In this document: one piece after another, positions 53,491 through 62,087 of the stretch
How the letters are laid out: every line of letters begins with the position of its first letter
Numbering within the stretch: position 1 is the first letter of the stretch
Source of the DNA: Pontibacter pudoricolor
Lineage (GTDB): Bacteria; Bacteroidota; Bacteroidia; Cytophagales; Hymenobacteraceae
DNA: 64,000 nucleotides
NCBI RefSeq assembly: GCF_010092985.1
Contig: NZ_CP048106.1
Span: forward strand, 1,240,001 to 1,304,000
Direction of reading: 5' to 3'
The notes under the pieces: model-generated
Seen by the model: the letters and a program-made list of their open reading frames with translations, nothing else
Told to the model about the DNA's origin: nothing
Databases searched by the model: none
Program-made: the position numbers and the translations under genes

Positions 53491-54201
53491 TTAGTTCTGT
53501 TTCTGAATTTTACCTTTTGGCATCAGCGGCCGAACTTCAATATCCACGTGGTGATAGTTAGGATGAGATTCCAGGGCATGAACTATAGTGGAGGCGATAT
53601 CTTCGGGGCGCATCATGTTCTCGCGGGCAGTTACGTTCTCAAAATTATCGAAGAAATTCGTGTTAACAGAACCCGGGTAAATGCAGGTAACTTTAATGCC
53701 ATAGTTGCGCACCTCTTTGTACAAAGCCTGCGAAATACCACGCACCGCAAACTTGCTGCCGCAGTAGCCCGACATTTCCTCGATTCCGGTTGTACCAGCT
53801 ATAGAGGAGATGTTGATGATATGGCCTTCGCCCTGTTCTTTCATTTCAGGCAGAACCAGGCGTGTACAATAAAACACTCCGTTCACATTTGTCTCAAACA
53901 TGGTATGCCAGTCATCCATACTTATCTCATCCAGCTTTCCTCCAATTCCGAGACCGGCATTATTAACCAGCACAGCAATATGTACACCCAACCGGCTTAT
54001 AGTTTGGTCGAACGCATTCTGAACCGATTCCGCATAGCGTACATCACATTCGAAGAAATGAAAATTCGGATGTTGTAATTCGGGAGCATTTCTGCCCCAG
54101 CCGGCAACTATAGCACCTTTCTCCAAAAGCGCTTCTACAGTCGACAAACCAATACCTTTACTGACGCCGGTTACCACGGCAATTTTACCTTGTAATTCCA
54201 T
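53491..54201 (-). CDS. Short-chain dehydrogenase/reductase
   Basis: This 236-residue classical SDR has the cofactor site VVTGVSKGIGL (about 9-19), NNAGLG, the catalytic Ser in INISSIAG and the Y-x-x-x-K motif GYCGSKFAV. Substrate is not visible. It is adjacent to another SDR (54370-55077) with similar length and the same orientation, so the pair may be an old duplication. Confidence 0.88.
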   Translation of the reverse strand: MELQGKIAVVTGVSKGIGLSTVEALLEKGAIVAGWGRNAPELQHPNFHFFECDVRYAESVQNAFDQTISRLGVHIAVLVNNAGLGIGGKLDEISMDDWHTMFETNVNGVFYCTRLVLPEMKEQGEGHIINISSIAGTTGIEEMSGYCGSKFAVRGISQALYKEVRNYGIKVTCIYPGSVNTNFFDNFENVTARENMMRPEDIASTIVHALESHPNYHHVDIEVRPLMPKGKIQKQN

Positions 54202-54332
54202 AGTTCTATAGTTTAATCCTGAACGGGTATTCTACTTGTTGCGTGCTGATTGTTAATTGTTAAATGGCTAAATGGTTGATTGTTTACCCTGCTAATGCTT
54301 AACACGCAAGTATTGTGTCTCTACAACCCTTC

Positions 54333-54371
54333 AACTTTCTAACTTTCTAACTTTCTAACTTCTAAACTTCT
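54333..54371. repeat. 8-bp tandem repeat (AACTTTCT)
   Basis: Three perfect AACTTTCT units (54333-54356) are followed by decayed units and run into the stop codon of the SDR gene at 54370. It could be slippage-prone, but changes would alter only the 3' end. Confidence 0.8.
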
Positions 54372-55077
54372 AAAGGTCTCCCAGTTGTGGCCTGATCAGT
54401 ATTTCTTCGACCACGCTGTTTTCTGACATGGTATAAGCTCCCCAGATCGCGTGGGCTACATCTTCTGATTTCATGAAACGTTCAGGAGGCAGGTCTACTC
54501 CTTCCCAGCTTGCCGTCAGGGTTGCGCCCGGCAGTATGGCTGTTACTTTTACATTATGTTCTTTGGTCTCTTCGCGCAGTACTTTGGTCATGCCATACAA
54601 GGCAAATTTAGAGATGCAGTAAGATCCACCGTTTGTATAAGGAACAATGCTGGCCGTTGAGCATAGTGTAAAGATATGTCCGCTGCGGCGCTTTATCATA
54701 TCTTTTACCAGCGTTTTAGAAATATAGTAAGCACTGTAAAGGTTGGTATTGATCATGAATGGCAGGGCTTCATCGTCTTCCTCTGTAATCTTGCCGGGTA
54801 TAAATAAACCGCTGTTATTTACCACTACATCAACCTGCACGTTTAGCCCCTGTACATACTTCAGAAACGATTCTATTGATTTCCGGTCACTCAGATCTGC
54901 CTGCTTATAAAACACTTTAGAGAAAGTATACGCCTGTTCTATCTCTAACTTCAACTTTTGCAGGTCATTTTCGTTTCGGGAGCAGGTGATAATGTGGAAC
55001 CCCTCTTTTGCGAATTGTTCTACAACCGCTCTTCCAATACCTTTCGTGCCGCCTGTAACAACTATATATCGTTGCAT
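54370..55077 (-). CDS. Short-chain dehydrogenase/reductase
   Basis: This 235-residue classical SDR has VVTGGTKGIGR (about 6-16), NNSGLF, Ser in TLCSTASIV and the motif SYCISKFAL with Tyr and Lys. The family includes sepiapterin-reductase-like and YueD-like enzymes; the substrate cannot be given. It is divergent from mlaE. Confidence 0.87.
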   Translation of the reverse strand: MQRYIVVTGGTKGIGRAVVEQFAKEGFHIITCSRNENDLQKLKLEIEQAYTFSKVFYKQADLSDRKSIESFLKYVQGLNVQVDVVVNNSGLFIPGKITEEDDEALPFMINTNLYSAYYISKTLVKDMIKRRSGHIFTLCSTASIVPYTNGGSYCISKFALYGMTKVLREETKEHNVKVTAILPGATLTASWEGVDLPPERFMKSEDVAHAIWGAYTMSENSVVEEILIRPQLGDL

Positions 55078-55138
55078 GTGGTATATGTTAAAAATAATAT
55101 GTTCCTTAATTTAAAACGAAAGATAGGTATTTATAGCG

Positions 55139-55146
55139 TATTTTTG
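55139..55146 (+). promoter_or_regulatory. -7 element TATTTTTG of mlaE-mlaF
   Basis: An exact TAnnTTTG match lies 43 bp upstream of the mlaE start codon, in the divergent gap with the SDR gene. Confidence 0.45.
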
Positions 55147-55189
55147 ACCTAAATTAGTTAAACTAAGCCTTACTGAAATCGAACACCCT

Positions 55190-55921
55190 ATGCTGGAGCA
55201 TTTCGGAAAATACCTTTTATTCATGAGCACCCTGGTAGTGCGGGGCGAGTCGCCACGTATACTATTTAACAGAACTATAGATGAAGCCATACTTATAGGT
55301 ATAAACTCTATTATGATCGTGGCTATTGTGTCTACTTTTATTGGCGCTGTAACCTGTGTGCAGGTTTCATATAACCTGACAAGTGCTCTTATACCACGCT
55401 CAACTATAGGTTTTATGGTACGCGAAATGACCATACTGGAACTAGCCCCAACTATAACATCTATAGTACTGGCCGGCAAAGTTGGTTCAAGCATTGCCGG
55501 CGGGCTAGGCACCATGCAGATAACAGAACAGGTAGATGCCCTGGAGGTTATGGGAATTAACTCTGCCAGTTACCTGGTACTCCCTAAAATTCTGGCTGCG
55601 CTAATAGTTTTCCCGATGCTGGTAACGTTGGCTATGTTCCTGTCCATTGCAGGTGGTTATGTAGCCGGTACCTTAACAGGAGCCCTTACAGCCCAGGAGT
55701 ACATTACAGGTATTCGTGACGCCTTTATTCCTTATAATATTGTATTTGCCCTTATAAAATCAGTGGTTTTTGCCTTCCTGATCTCTTCTCTGTCATCTTT
55801 CAGAGGATATAATACAGCCGGCGGAGCTCTTGAAGTAGGTGCTGCCAGTACCAGTGCCGTAACTAACAGTGTTATAGCCGTCCTGATCGCAGATTACGTT
55901 TGTGCTGAGCTGCTCTTATAG
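55190..55921 (+). CDS. mlaE: MlaE-family lipid ABC transporter permease
   Basis: This 243-residue permease of the MlaE/TGD1 family has about five hydrophobic segments. The conserved coupling region is EQVDALEVMGI, preceded by GSSIAGGLGTMQ. MlaE with MlaF and an MCE protein moves phospholipids between the membranes. The MCE-domain gene is not within reach here: the operon ends after mlaF, but the genes may be split. Confidence 0.9.
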   Translation: MLEHFGKYLLFMSTLVVRGESPRILFNRTIDEAILIGINSIMIVAIVSTFIGAVTCVQVSYNLTSALIPRSTIGFMVREMTILELAPTITSIVLAGKVGSSIAGGLGTMQITEQVDALEVMGINSASYLVLPKILAALIVFPMLVTLAMFLSIAGGYVAGTLTGALTAQEYITGIRDAFIPYNIVFALIKSVVFAFLISSLSSFRGYNTAGGALEVGAASTSAVTNSVIAVLIADYVCAELLL

Positions 55922-55933
55922 TTTAATCCCAAC

Positions 55934-56749
55934 ATGATAGAAATACATAACATACATAAAACCTTCGGCGACAAAAAAGTACTGGATGGCGTAAGCGGCG
56001 TGTTCGAAACAGGCAAAACAAACCTGTTGCTCGGTGCCAGCGGAACCGGTAAAAGCGTACTGCTGAAGTGCATTGTAGGCCTCGTTAAGCCTGACATTGG
56101 CAGCGTTACGTTTGACGGCACTTATTTTACGAACAACAAACTGGACATTCGTCAGGAGATACGCCGTAAAATAGGAATGCTGTTCCAGAGCTCTGCCCTT
56201 TTTGACTCAATGACTGTGCAGCAAAACGTTGAATTCCCGCTTAAAATGCTTACACCGGATATGAGCAAAAGCGACCGGATGGATCGTGTAAACTTTTGCC
56301 TGAAACGCGTAGGACTGGAAGGTTCTAACAAGAAAATGCCTTCGGAGTTAAGCGGTGGTATGAAGAAACGCGTGGGTATAGCCCGTGCTATTGCCCCACA
56401 CTGTACGTATCTGTTCTGCGACGAACCAAACTCCGGACTGGATCCCCTGACTTCTTTGAAAATTGACGAACTGATAAAAGAGATCACAGAAGAGTATAAC
56501 ATTACCACTATTATCGTAACGCACGATATGAACTCGGTAATAGAGATCGGTGACAAGATCATGTTCCTTTATGAAGGTAAGAAACTATGGGAAGGTACCC
56601 GAGACCAGATCATGGATACTGATATAAGAGAGCTGAACGAGTTTATTTTTGCAAACCGCCTGATGCGCGACGCCAAGAAAGTTGAAGATGAAGTGCAGGA
56701 AGAAGCCCGCGAAGAGAAGGAACATAGCAGGGAAGACAAGGGAAAATAA
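55934..56749 (+). CDS. mlaF: MlaF-family ABC transporter ATPase
   Basis: This 271-residue ATPase has Walker A GASGTGKS (34-41), signature LSGGM (139-143), and Walker B CDEP (D163, E164) followed by NSGLDP. The LSGGMKKR variant is typical of MlaF/MkL. The C-terminal ~35 residues are highly charged (Glu/Lys/Arg) and probably disordered. It is 12 bp after mlaE and shares its operon. Confidence 0.92.
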   Translation: MIEIHNIHKTFGDKKVLDGVSGVFETGKTNLLLGASGTGKSVLLKCIVGLVKPDIGSVTFDGTYFTNNKLDIRQEIRRKIGMLFQSSALFDSMTVQQNVEFPLKMLTPDMSKSDRMDRVNFCLKRVGLEGSNKKMPSELSGGMKKRVGIARAIAPHCTYLFCDEPNSGLDPLTSLKIDELIKEITEEYNITTIIVTHDMNSVIEIGDKIMFLYEGKKLWEGTRDQIMDTDIRELNEFIFANRLMRDAKKVEDEVQEEAREEKEHSREDKGK

Positions 56750-56774
56750 AGGCTCCCTGTAACTATAAATAAGA

Positions 56775-56803
56775 AGGGTCTCCCATTTTCAGTGAGAGAC
56801 CCT
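56775..56803. terminator. Terminator between mlaF and the nucleoside transporter gene
   Basis: AGGGTCTC and GAGACCCT form an 8-bp stem between convergent genes. Extra pairing is possible inside the loop. Confidence 0.7.
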
Positions 56804-56824
56804 ACTTATGTATAGTTTGTAGCT

Positions 56825-58126
56825 TTAGAAGGAATACAACATACCTGCAACGGTAGCCGACATCATACATGCGATAGAAGCACCGAGTAAGGCAAGGAAT
56901 CCAAGTCTTGAAATGTTGGTCTGCTGATTTGGAGCCATACCACCAATACCTCCTACCTGGATTGCGATGGAGCTAAAGTTAGAGAAACCGCAAAGCGCAT
57001 ACGTAGCCATGATGATAGATTTGGTAGATAGCGTTCCGGCCTCCTTCATGTTGGCCAGATCGAGATAAGCAACAAACTCATTGATAGCCGTTTTCTGACC
57101 AAGCAAACTACCTACCTGCAGGGTATCAACCCAGGGCACACCCATGATAAAGGCAAATACCCGGAAAATCTGGCCGAGAATGTACTGGAAGGAGAAACCG
57201 TCGAAATGACCATTGGTGCTGGCAACTATAAGTTCATTCAGGCCTGTAGCGGCACCAAGTTTCATTAATACATAGTTAAGCAATGCAATAACAGCGATAA
57301 AGGCAAGTAACATGCCACCTACGTTTGCTGCTAATCTTAAACCATCAGCAGCACCTTTCGATACCGCGTCTATCAGGTTAGCGCCAATCTGCTCTTCATT
57401 TACTTCAAGTTGTGTGTTAATTTTATCATGCTCTGTTTCCGGAACCAGCATTTTTGCAAGTACTATACCGGCCGGTGCATTCATAATAGATGCTGTAAGT
57501 AAGTGCGCTGCGAATACTGCCTGCTGAGCCGGATCACTCCCTCCCAGGAAAGACACATAGGCCGCCAAAACACCACCGGCTAACGTAGCCATACCACCCG
57601 TCATCAAACACATTAATTCTGATTTGGTCATACGGGCGATAAACGGACGTACCAGCAAGGGGGCCTCTGTCTGTCCCATAAAGATATTACCTGCCGCAGA
57701 TAAGCTCTCGGCACCAGACAAACGCATGCCTTTCGACATTACCCAGGCTATACCGAAAACGATCTTCTGCAGCACGCCTAAGTAATATAAACCGGAAGAG
57801 ACAGCTGAAAAGAAGATGATAGTAGGGAGTACGTTGAAGGCAAAGATAAAGCCGATACCTGCATTCTGTGATGGATCAGCCAGGTTGCCGAAAAGGAACG
57901 CGGCACCTTCGTTAGAGAAGCTCAGAAGTTTAACAAAAGCTCTGCTGACAAATGCAAAAACATCGGCTATAAGCGGAACTTTGGTTACTAATATACCAAA
58001 CAATAGCTGAAGGAAAACACCGTAGGCTACAATTCTCCAATTGATAGATTTTCTGCTCGTGGAAAACAGATACCCGATTGATAACAGGACAATAAGACCT
58101 ATTATACCTCTAAAAACATCAAACAT
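56825..58126 (-). CDS. Concentrative nucleoside transporter (NupC/CNT family)
   Basis: This 433-residue membrane protein has about ten hydrophobic segments and the CNT motifs MGQTEAPLLVRPF (helix-hairpin nucleoside site), NEFVAYLDL and YALCGFSNFSSIAIQ. CNT proteins import nucleosides with Na+ or H+. It stands alone. Confidence 0.93.
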   Translation of the reverse strand: MFDVFRGIIGLIVLLSIGYLFSTSRKSINWRIVAYGVFLQLLFGILVTKVPLIADVFAFVSRAFVKLLSFSNEGAAFLFGNLADPSQNAGIGFIFAFNVLPTIIFFSAVSSGLYYLGVLQKIVFGIAWVMSKGMRLSGAESLSAAGNIFMGQTEAPLLVRPFIARMTKSELMCLMTGGMATLAGGVLAAYVSFLGGSDPAQQAVFAAHLLTASIMNAPAGIVLAKMLVPETEHDKINTQLEVNEEQIGANLIDAVSKGAADGLRLAANVGGMLLAFIAVIALLNYVLMKLGAATGLNELIVASTNGHFDGFSFQYILGQIFRVFAFIMGVPWVDTLQVGSLLGQKTAINEFVAYLDLANMKEAGTLSTKSIIMATYALCGFSNFSSIAIQVGGIGGMAPNQQTNISRLGFLALLGASIACMMSATVAGMLYSF

Positions 58127-58173
58127 AAGAAGGCTAAAAATTTGTCAAAAGTAAGTCTTAAATGTTATAAAAC

Positions 58174-58205
58174 AAAAAGTCCTGCATGTAATAAATGCAG
58201 GACTC
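58174..58205 (-). terminator. Terminator of the etfB-etfA-nuclease operon
   Basis: A perfect 10-bp stem AGTCCTGCAT / ATGCAGGACT is followed by TTTTTG on the minus strand. Confidence 0.85.
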
Positions 58206-58227
58206 TCCGTGTAATATTATAGTTCTC

Positions 58228-58830
58228 TTAATTGCGTTTATTCAGCTCGTCACGTATCTTGGCCGCCTTTTCGTAATCCTCTTTTTCAAGGGCATCGTTC
58301 AGCATTTTGTTCAGATCATCAACCGAAGTTTCGTGGAGGGGCTCTTTAGATGAACCGCTAACCGTACTAGTACTCTTCACCGTTGCAGCCTCTTCGCTTT
58401 CCTCCTCTTCCTCTTCCAGGTCGCTTAGGATAATGCCGGCTTCTGAAAGCACACTTTCCACGGTATAGATCGGAACCCCGAAGCGTAACCCTATGGCTAT
58501 GGCATCTGACGGACGTGCATCCAACTCAAACTCCTTTTCTCCATCGGTACACATAATCTTAGAGTAGAACACCCCTTCTTTCAGGTCTGAGATCAGCACT
58601 TCTGTGATGCTGACGTTTACCTGTTCCGCAAACGACTTGAACAGGTCGTGCGTGAGCGGGCGGTTAGGGTTTATCTTTTCGATCTGAATCGCGATTGACT
58701 GTGCTTCGAACATACCGATAATGATCGGCAGCCTTCTGTTTCCATCTCTCTCGCCGAGCACAAGCGCAAACGAGCCCGTCTGCGACTGACTGGAAGAGAG
58801 TCCGAGTATCTCTAATTGAATTTTTTTCAC
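58228..58830 (-). CDS. Bifunctional nuclease (BFN/DUF151) with UvrB/C motif
   Basis: This 200-residue protein has a DUF151 bifunctional-nuclease domain (about 1-130; LPIIIGMFEAQSIAIQ, LDARPSDAIAIGLR), a Glu-rich linker (EEEEEE near 138-145) and a C-terminal UVR motif (about 163-197; LNDALEKEDYEKAAKIRDEL). The domain pair is common in Bacteroidota. Members show DNase/RNase activity in plants; the bacterial role is uncertain. It is the last gene of the etf operon, 17 bp after etfA. Confidence 0.87.
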   Translation of the reverse strand: MKKIQLEILGLSSSQSQTGSFALVLGERDGNRRLPIIIGMFEAQSIAIQIEKINPNRPLTHDLFKSFAEQVNVSITEVLISDLKEGVFYSKIMCTDGEKEFELDARPSDAIAIGLRFGVPIYTVESVLSEAGIILSDLEEEEEESEEAATVKSTSTVSGSSKEPLHETSVDDLNKMLNDALEKEDYEKAAKIRDELNKRN

Positions 58831-58847
58831 AATTAAGCCTTCTTAGT

Positions 58848-59828
58848 CTATTTGTCAAGGGCCTTGGCAGCCTCTATTAATTTAGGAACTACGTCAAAAG
58901 CGTCTCCAACGATGCCGTAATCGGCAGCTTTAAAGAACGGAGCTTCCGGATCCTTGTTAATAACGACAATAACTTTAGAAGAGTTAACACCGGCCAAATG
59001 CTGAATAGCACCCGAAATACCGATGGCAATGTACAGGTTAGGGCTTACCGTGATACCTGTCTGGCCAACGTGCTCGTGGTGAGGTCTCCAGTCGAGATCT
59101 GAAACCGGCTTAGAACAGGCTGTAGCAGCACCCAGCGCTTTTGCCAGATCCTCTACCAAATGCCAGTTCTCAGGTCCTTTCAAACCACGGCCACCCGATA
59201 CTACGATCTCGGCTTCTGGCAATAATACGCCACCGCTCGAGTCCTGCATCACCGTTTCTTTCGGAGCTGCTGCAAAATCCGCATCGCTCAGTTCAGCAGA
59301 GAGTTTTTCTATAGTTGCTGTTGCGCCAGCATTGTGGTTAGCTTCAAATGCGTTCTTTTTAACAGCGATGATCTTTAAATCCGAAGTAAGGTTTACATCG
59401 GCAAAGGCCTTGCCTGAAAATACGCCGCGCGTAACTATAAACTGGCCGCCATCTGTTTTAGGCAGCGTTGTTACGTTTGTTGCCAGCGAGCCATTTAAGC
59501 GCACCGCCAGTTTAGAGCCAACGGCAGCACCAATGTTGGAGTTAGAGAACACCAGCACTTTGGCGTTTTCCTGCTGCGCTGCTTTTGCGATCACTTTTAC
59601 ATAAGCATCGGCTACAAACTGGTTCAGACGGCTGTCGGCATCGTATAACACTTTGCTGATACCCTGTTCACCTAATTTAGCAAGTGCCTCTTCGTGCACT
59701 TCGCCGATGGCCACTGCTGTAGCGGTTGTACCAAGCTGCTGTGCAACCTGGTAGCCGTAAGTGGCTGCTTCTAACGAAGATTTCTTGATCTCTCCGTTAA
59801 ATCCTTCTACAAATACTAATACAGACAT
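58848..59828 (-). CDS. etfA: Electron transfer flavoprotein alpha subunit
   Basis: This 326-residue protein carries the C-terminal FAD-binding domain (VVSGGRGLKGPENWHLVEDL, VGQTGITVSPNLYIAIGISG, NKDPEAPFF). ETF takes electrons from acyl-CoA dehydrogenases. It is 2 bp after etfB, so the two subunits are made together. Confidence 0.94.
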   Translation of the reverse strand: MSVLVFVEGFNGEIKKSSLEAATYGYQVAQQLGTTATAVAIGEVHEEALAKLGEQGISKVLYDADSRLNQFVADAYVKVIAKAAQQENAKVLVFSNSNIGAAVGSKLAVRLNGSLATNVTTLPKTDGGQFIVTRGVFSGKAFADVNLTSDLKIIAVKKNAFEANHNAGATATIEKLSAELSDADFAAAPKETVMQDSSGGVLLPEAEIVVSGGRGLKGPENWHLVEDLAKALGAATACSKPVSDLDWRPHHEHVGQTGITVSPNLYIAIGISGAIQHLAGVNSSKVIVVINKDPEAPFFKAADYGIVGDAFDVVPKLIEAAKALDK

Positions 59829-59830
59829 AG

Positions 59831-60571
59831 TTATAGTACTTTAGCTTCGTTTCTTAATAATGTAATCAATTCACCGGCATTCTCTGCGTCAATCATTTTC
59901 ACGCCGCCTTTTTTCTCCGGTTTGCTGTAGCCTACGTAATCCGCTTTTACTTCAGCAGAAACTGGTTCTACTACCTGCAAAGGCTTGGTACGGGCTGTCA
60001 TGATACCGCGCATATTCGGGATGCGAGGCTCCGACATGGGCTGCTGTGCGCTGGCAACGAAAGGTAGTTTCACTTCCACCACTTCTTTACCTCCTTCAAT
60101 CTCGCGCTCCAGGCGTGCTGTGCTGTCATCCACCATGTCCAGTTTAAAAGCCGGAACTATAGCCGGAATACCCAGCATCTCGCCTACCATGCCATGTACC
60201 TGCGAGCCGTTATAGTCAATAGACTCTTTACCCATCAGGATCATGTCGTAGTTGTTCTGTTTGGCGATCGCTGCAATCTGCTGCGCTACAAAGAAAGCAT
60301 CTTTCGGGTTAGCGTTCACACGGATGGCATCGTCGGCGCCAATAGCCAGGGCTTTACGGATGTTTGGTTCGGCATCGGCCTCTCCTACGTTCAGAACCGT
60401 AACGTTACCGCCTTTTGCCTCTTTCAGCTCAATGGCGCGAGTCAGTGCGTATTCATCCCAAGGGTTGATCACGAACTGTACACCGTTCTTGTCGAACGAT
60501 TTGTTATCGCCGGAGAAGTTGATCTTGGATGTGGTATCCGGAACGTTACTGATGCAAACTAATATTTTCAT
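59831..60571 (-). CDS. etfB: Electron transfer flavoprotein beta subunit
   Basis: This 246-residue protein begins MKILVCISNVPDTTSKI and contains VINPWDEYALTRAIELKE and MGKESIDYNGSQVHGMVGEM, typical of EtfB, which binds AMP and contacts dehydrogenase partners. It is the first gene of etfB-etfA-nuclease and divergent from a TPR protein gene. Confidence 0.94.
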   Translation of the reverse strand: MKILVCISNVPDTTSKINFSGDNKSFDKNGVQFVINPWDEYALTRAIELKEAKGGNVTVLNVGEADAEPNIRKALAIGADDAIRVNANPKDAFFVAQQIAAIAKQNNYDMILMGKESIDYNGSQVHGMVGEMLGIPAIVPAFKLDMVDDSTARLEREIEGGKEVVEVKLPFVASAQQPMSEPRIPNMRGIMTARTKPLQVVEPVSAEVKADYVGYSKPEKKGGVKMIDAENAGELITLLRNEAKVL

Positions 60572-60599
60572 ATGATAAAATAGTTAGCTTATTAAAAGT

Positions 60600-60607
60600 T
60601 AAATTTG
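60600..60607 (+). promoter_or_regulatory. -7 element TAAATTTG of the TPR protein gene
   Basis: An exact TAnnTTTG match lies 32 bp before the start codon at 60640. No -33 TTG is at the usual spacing. Confidence 0.4.
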
Positions 60608-60639
60608 TTGCGAAGTTAGTAAAATATAGCCAAATCGAA

Positions 60640-60972
60640 ATGTCACAAGATAGAATAGCACAGCTTCATAAATTCCTGGAAGAAGACCCGAATGATCCCT
60701 TCACGATCTATGCCCTTGCCATGGAATATAAGCCCACAGACCAGGAAAAAGCACTAACCTACTACACGCAACTCCTGACCGACCATGAGCGCTACGTGGG
60801 TACGTATTACCACGCCGCTAAGCTGTACGAAGAGTTGGAACAAAACGACGAAGCAGAGCGCATCTATAAAAAAGGAATGCTCATCAGCAGACAGGAAGGA
60901 AACCTGCACGCCTTCTCAGAACTGCAGCAGGCTTACAACAAGCTGATGGGCCTTGATTACGAAGATGACTAA
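60640..60972 (+). CDS. Small TPR-repeat protein
   Basis: This 110-residue acidic protein has tetratricopeptide-like helices (PNDPFTIYALAMEYKPTDQEKALTYY; AAKLYEELEQNDEAERIYKKGM). There is no signal peptide. It would serve as a protein-binding adaptor in the cytoplasm. Partners are not evident from the context. Confidence 0.8.
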   Translation: MSQDRIAQLHKFLEEDPNDPFTIYALAMEYKPTDQEKALTYYTQLLTDHERYVGTYYHAAKLYEELEQNDEAERIYKKGMLISRQEGNLHAFSELQQAYNKLMGLDYEDD

Positions 60973-61159
60973 GCTGCCGGCTGCATGAACCAAAAATAGT
61001 ATGCATGCAGCATATTTCCAAACTATACTTTTATAACTTGTAGCGGGCGGTTTTGTTTGTATAAATCAGGATTGACAGGATGCATGGATTTACAGGATTA
61101 GACTATAGTTATAGTATAGTTTTATAGTTTGTGTGATCAAAACGTCTTTACGCTAATCG

Positions 61160-61290
61160 CTGTTTCGGACATCCCTGTCCGGAACTATGCCTGCTGCCGA
61201 CATCCTTATCCGCGTAAAGTAAAGGCTTATGTATGGGGACAAGGATGTCCCCGGCAGCGGGCTTCCGGACTTGGAAGTCCGAAAGAGCAG
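61160..61290. repeat. Cluster of GGACA-type hairpins
   Basis: At least three short inverted repeats (CGGACA/TGTCCG, GGGGACA/TGTCCCC, CGGACTT/AAGTCCG) occur in 130 bp. Their arms resemble the GGACAGGT palindrome in repeat copy B at 40930-40949. This looks like a non-coding interspersed element. Confidence 0.55.
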
Positions 61291-61304
61291 CAGAAAACTA
61301 TAAA

Positions 61305-61336
61305 CCAAAAGAGCAGCCTTAAACAAGCTGCTCTTC
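61305..61336 (-). terminator. Terminator of the ABM-family gene
   Basis: A perfect 9-bp stem AAGAGCAGC / GCTGCTCTT is followed on the minus strand by TTTTGG, about 20 bp past the stop codon. Confidence 0.75.
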
Positions 61337-61357
61337 TTTATTTCTTCAAACTATAGT

Positions 61358-61654
61358 TTACCCGCAAACGTGCTCCAGAAATCTGACCTTTGTACTACCG
61401 GGCACTAACTTCAACCCTTTCGGGATGCCGTGGTGCGAGTCTTTGTAATGGTTGGCGAACCATACTTTGTAACTTTCTTCGTCGGTCCAGTAGGTCATCA
61501 GCCAGATCTCGTTCTCGTTTTCCTGCGGGTACATCACTTCCAGTTTCAGGAAGCCTTTTTCTTTATCAACCATGTGCGGCCTGTTCTTAAAGGCTTCTCT
61601 CACTTCAGCTGCCATATCATTGGCAATGGTAAACGAACTAAGTGCTATAAACAT
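61358..61654 (-). CDS. Antibiotic-biosynthesis-monooxygenase (ABM) fold protein
   Basis: This 98-residue dimeric ferredoxin-like protein of the ABM superfamily includes KEKGFLKLEVMYPQ and the block VWFANHYKDSHHG. Trp and His in the latter align roughly with the W and H of the IsdG/IsdI haem-degrading site, but the N-terminal Asn of the N-W-H triad is not evident. It may be a small monooxygenase or a haem-related protein; I favour the general family name. The gene stands alone. Confidence 0.8.
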   Translation of the reverse strand: MFIALSSFTIANDMAAEVREAFKNRPHMVDKEKGFLKLEVMYPQENENEIWLMTYWTDEESYKVWFANHYKDSHHGIPKGLKLVPGSTKVRFLEHVCG

Positions 61655-62087
61655 GTTCAGTAATTAAAGTAAAACCGAACGTTCTTAGCCCGAACAGACG
61701 GAATTGAATAATATAAAATTCTTCAAAAATAATAAAAACCTGCCAGAACACGAACTATAGTTGGGTATACTATAGCTACTATATAATGTAAAGCCCATCC
61801 CGAGAGGACATTAACCTTTGCCTATAGTTGAAACTATAGTTTTATAGTTCCTTTCATTGGCGCAAGTTTCCGAACGCGTGACACAGGGTGTATCAGATTC
61901 TCCGGAATCACTGAGCCAGTGCTCAAACTAAACTATAGTTCGACACAAGCTATGACGCTCGCACCATATGAAAAACTTAATTCCCTTACTCGGAAGGGCT
62001 TGGGTGGGTTTAGATTTCCAACTATAAAACAAAAGAGCCGCCTGTTAAGCAGGCAGCTCTTTTGTTAAGAACAATAACCTACAATTT
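61655..62087. other. Non-coding region with repeats and CTATAG sites
   Basis: No gene is seen. It includes several CTATAG palindromes (61740-61860 and near 61933) and a stretch at 61855-61920 (GGCGCAAGTTTCCGAACGCG...) that has the look of the non-coding interspersed sequences of this group. A CTCGGAAGGGCTTGGGTGGG motif near 61989 recalls those at 26820 and 41007. The right end is the pyc terminator. Confidence 0.7.
62031..62064. terminator. Terminator downstream of pyruvate carboxylase gene
   Basis: AAAAGAGCcGCCTG pairs with CAGGCaGCTCTTTT around a 5-nt loop, with T residues on either side. Confidence 0.85.

Larger units (their letters stand above)
60973..61357. other. Intergenic region with hairpin-rich element
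   Basis: No convincing gene is seen. The part at 61160-61290 has several short palindromes built on GGACA: CGGACATCCCTGTCCG, GGGGACAAGGATGTCCCC and CGGACTTGGAAGTCCG. Several TATAG repeats lie at 61102-61131. The right end holds the terminator of the following minus-strand gene. Confidence 0.7.
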
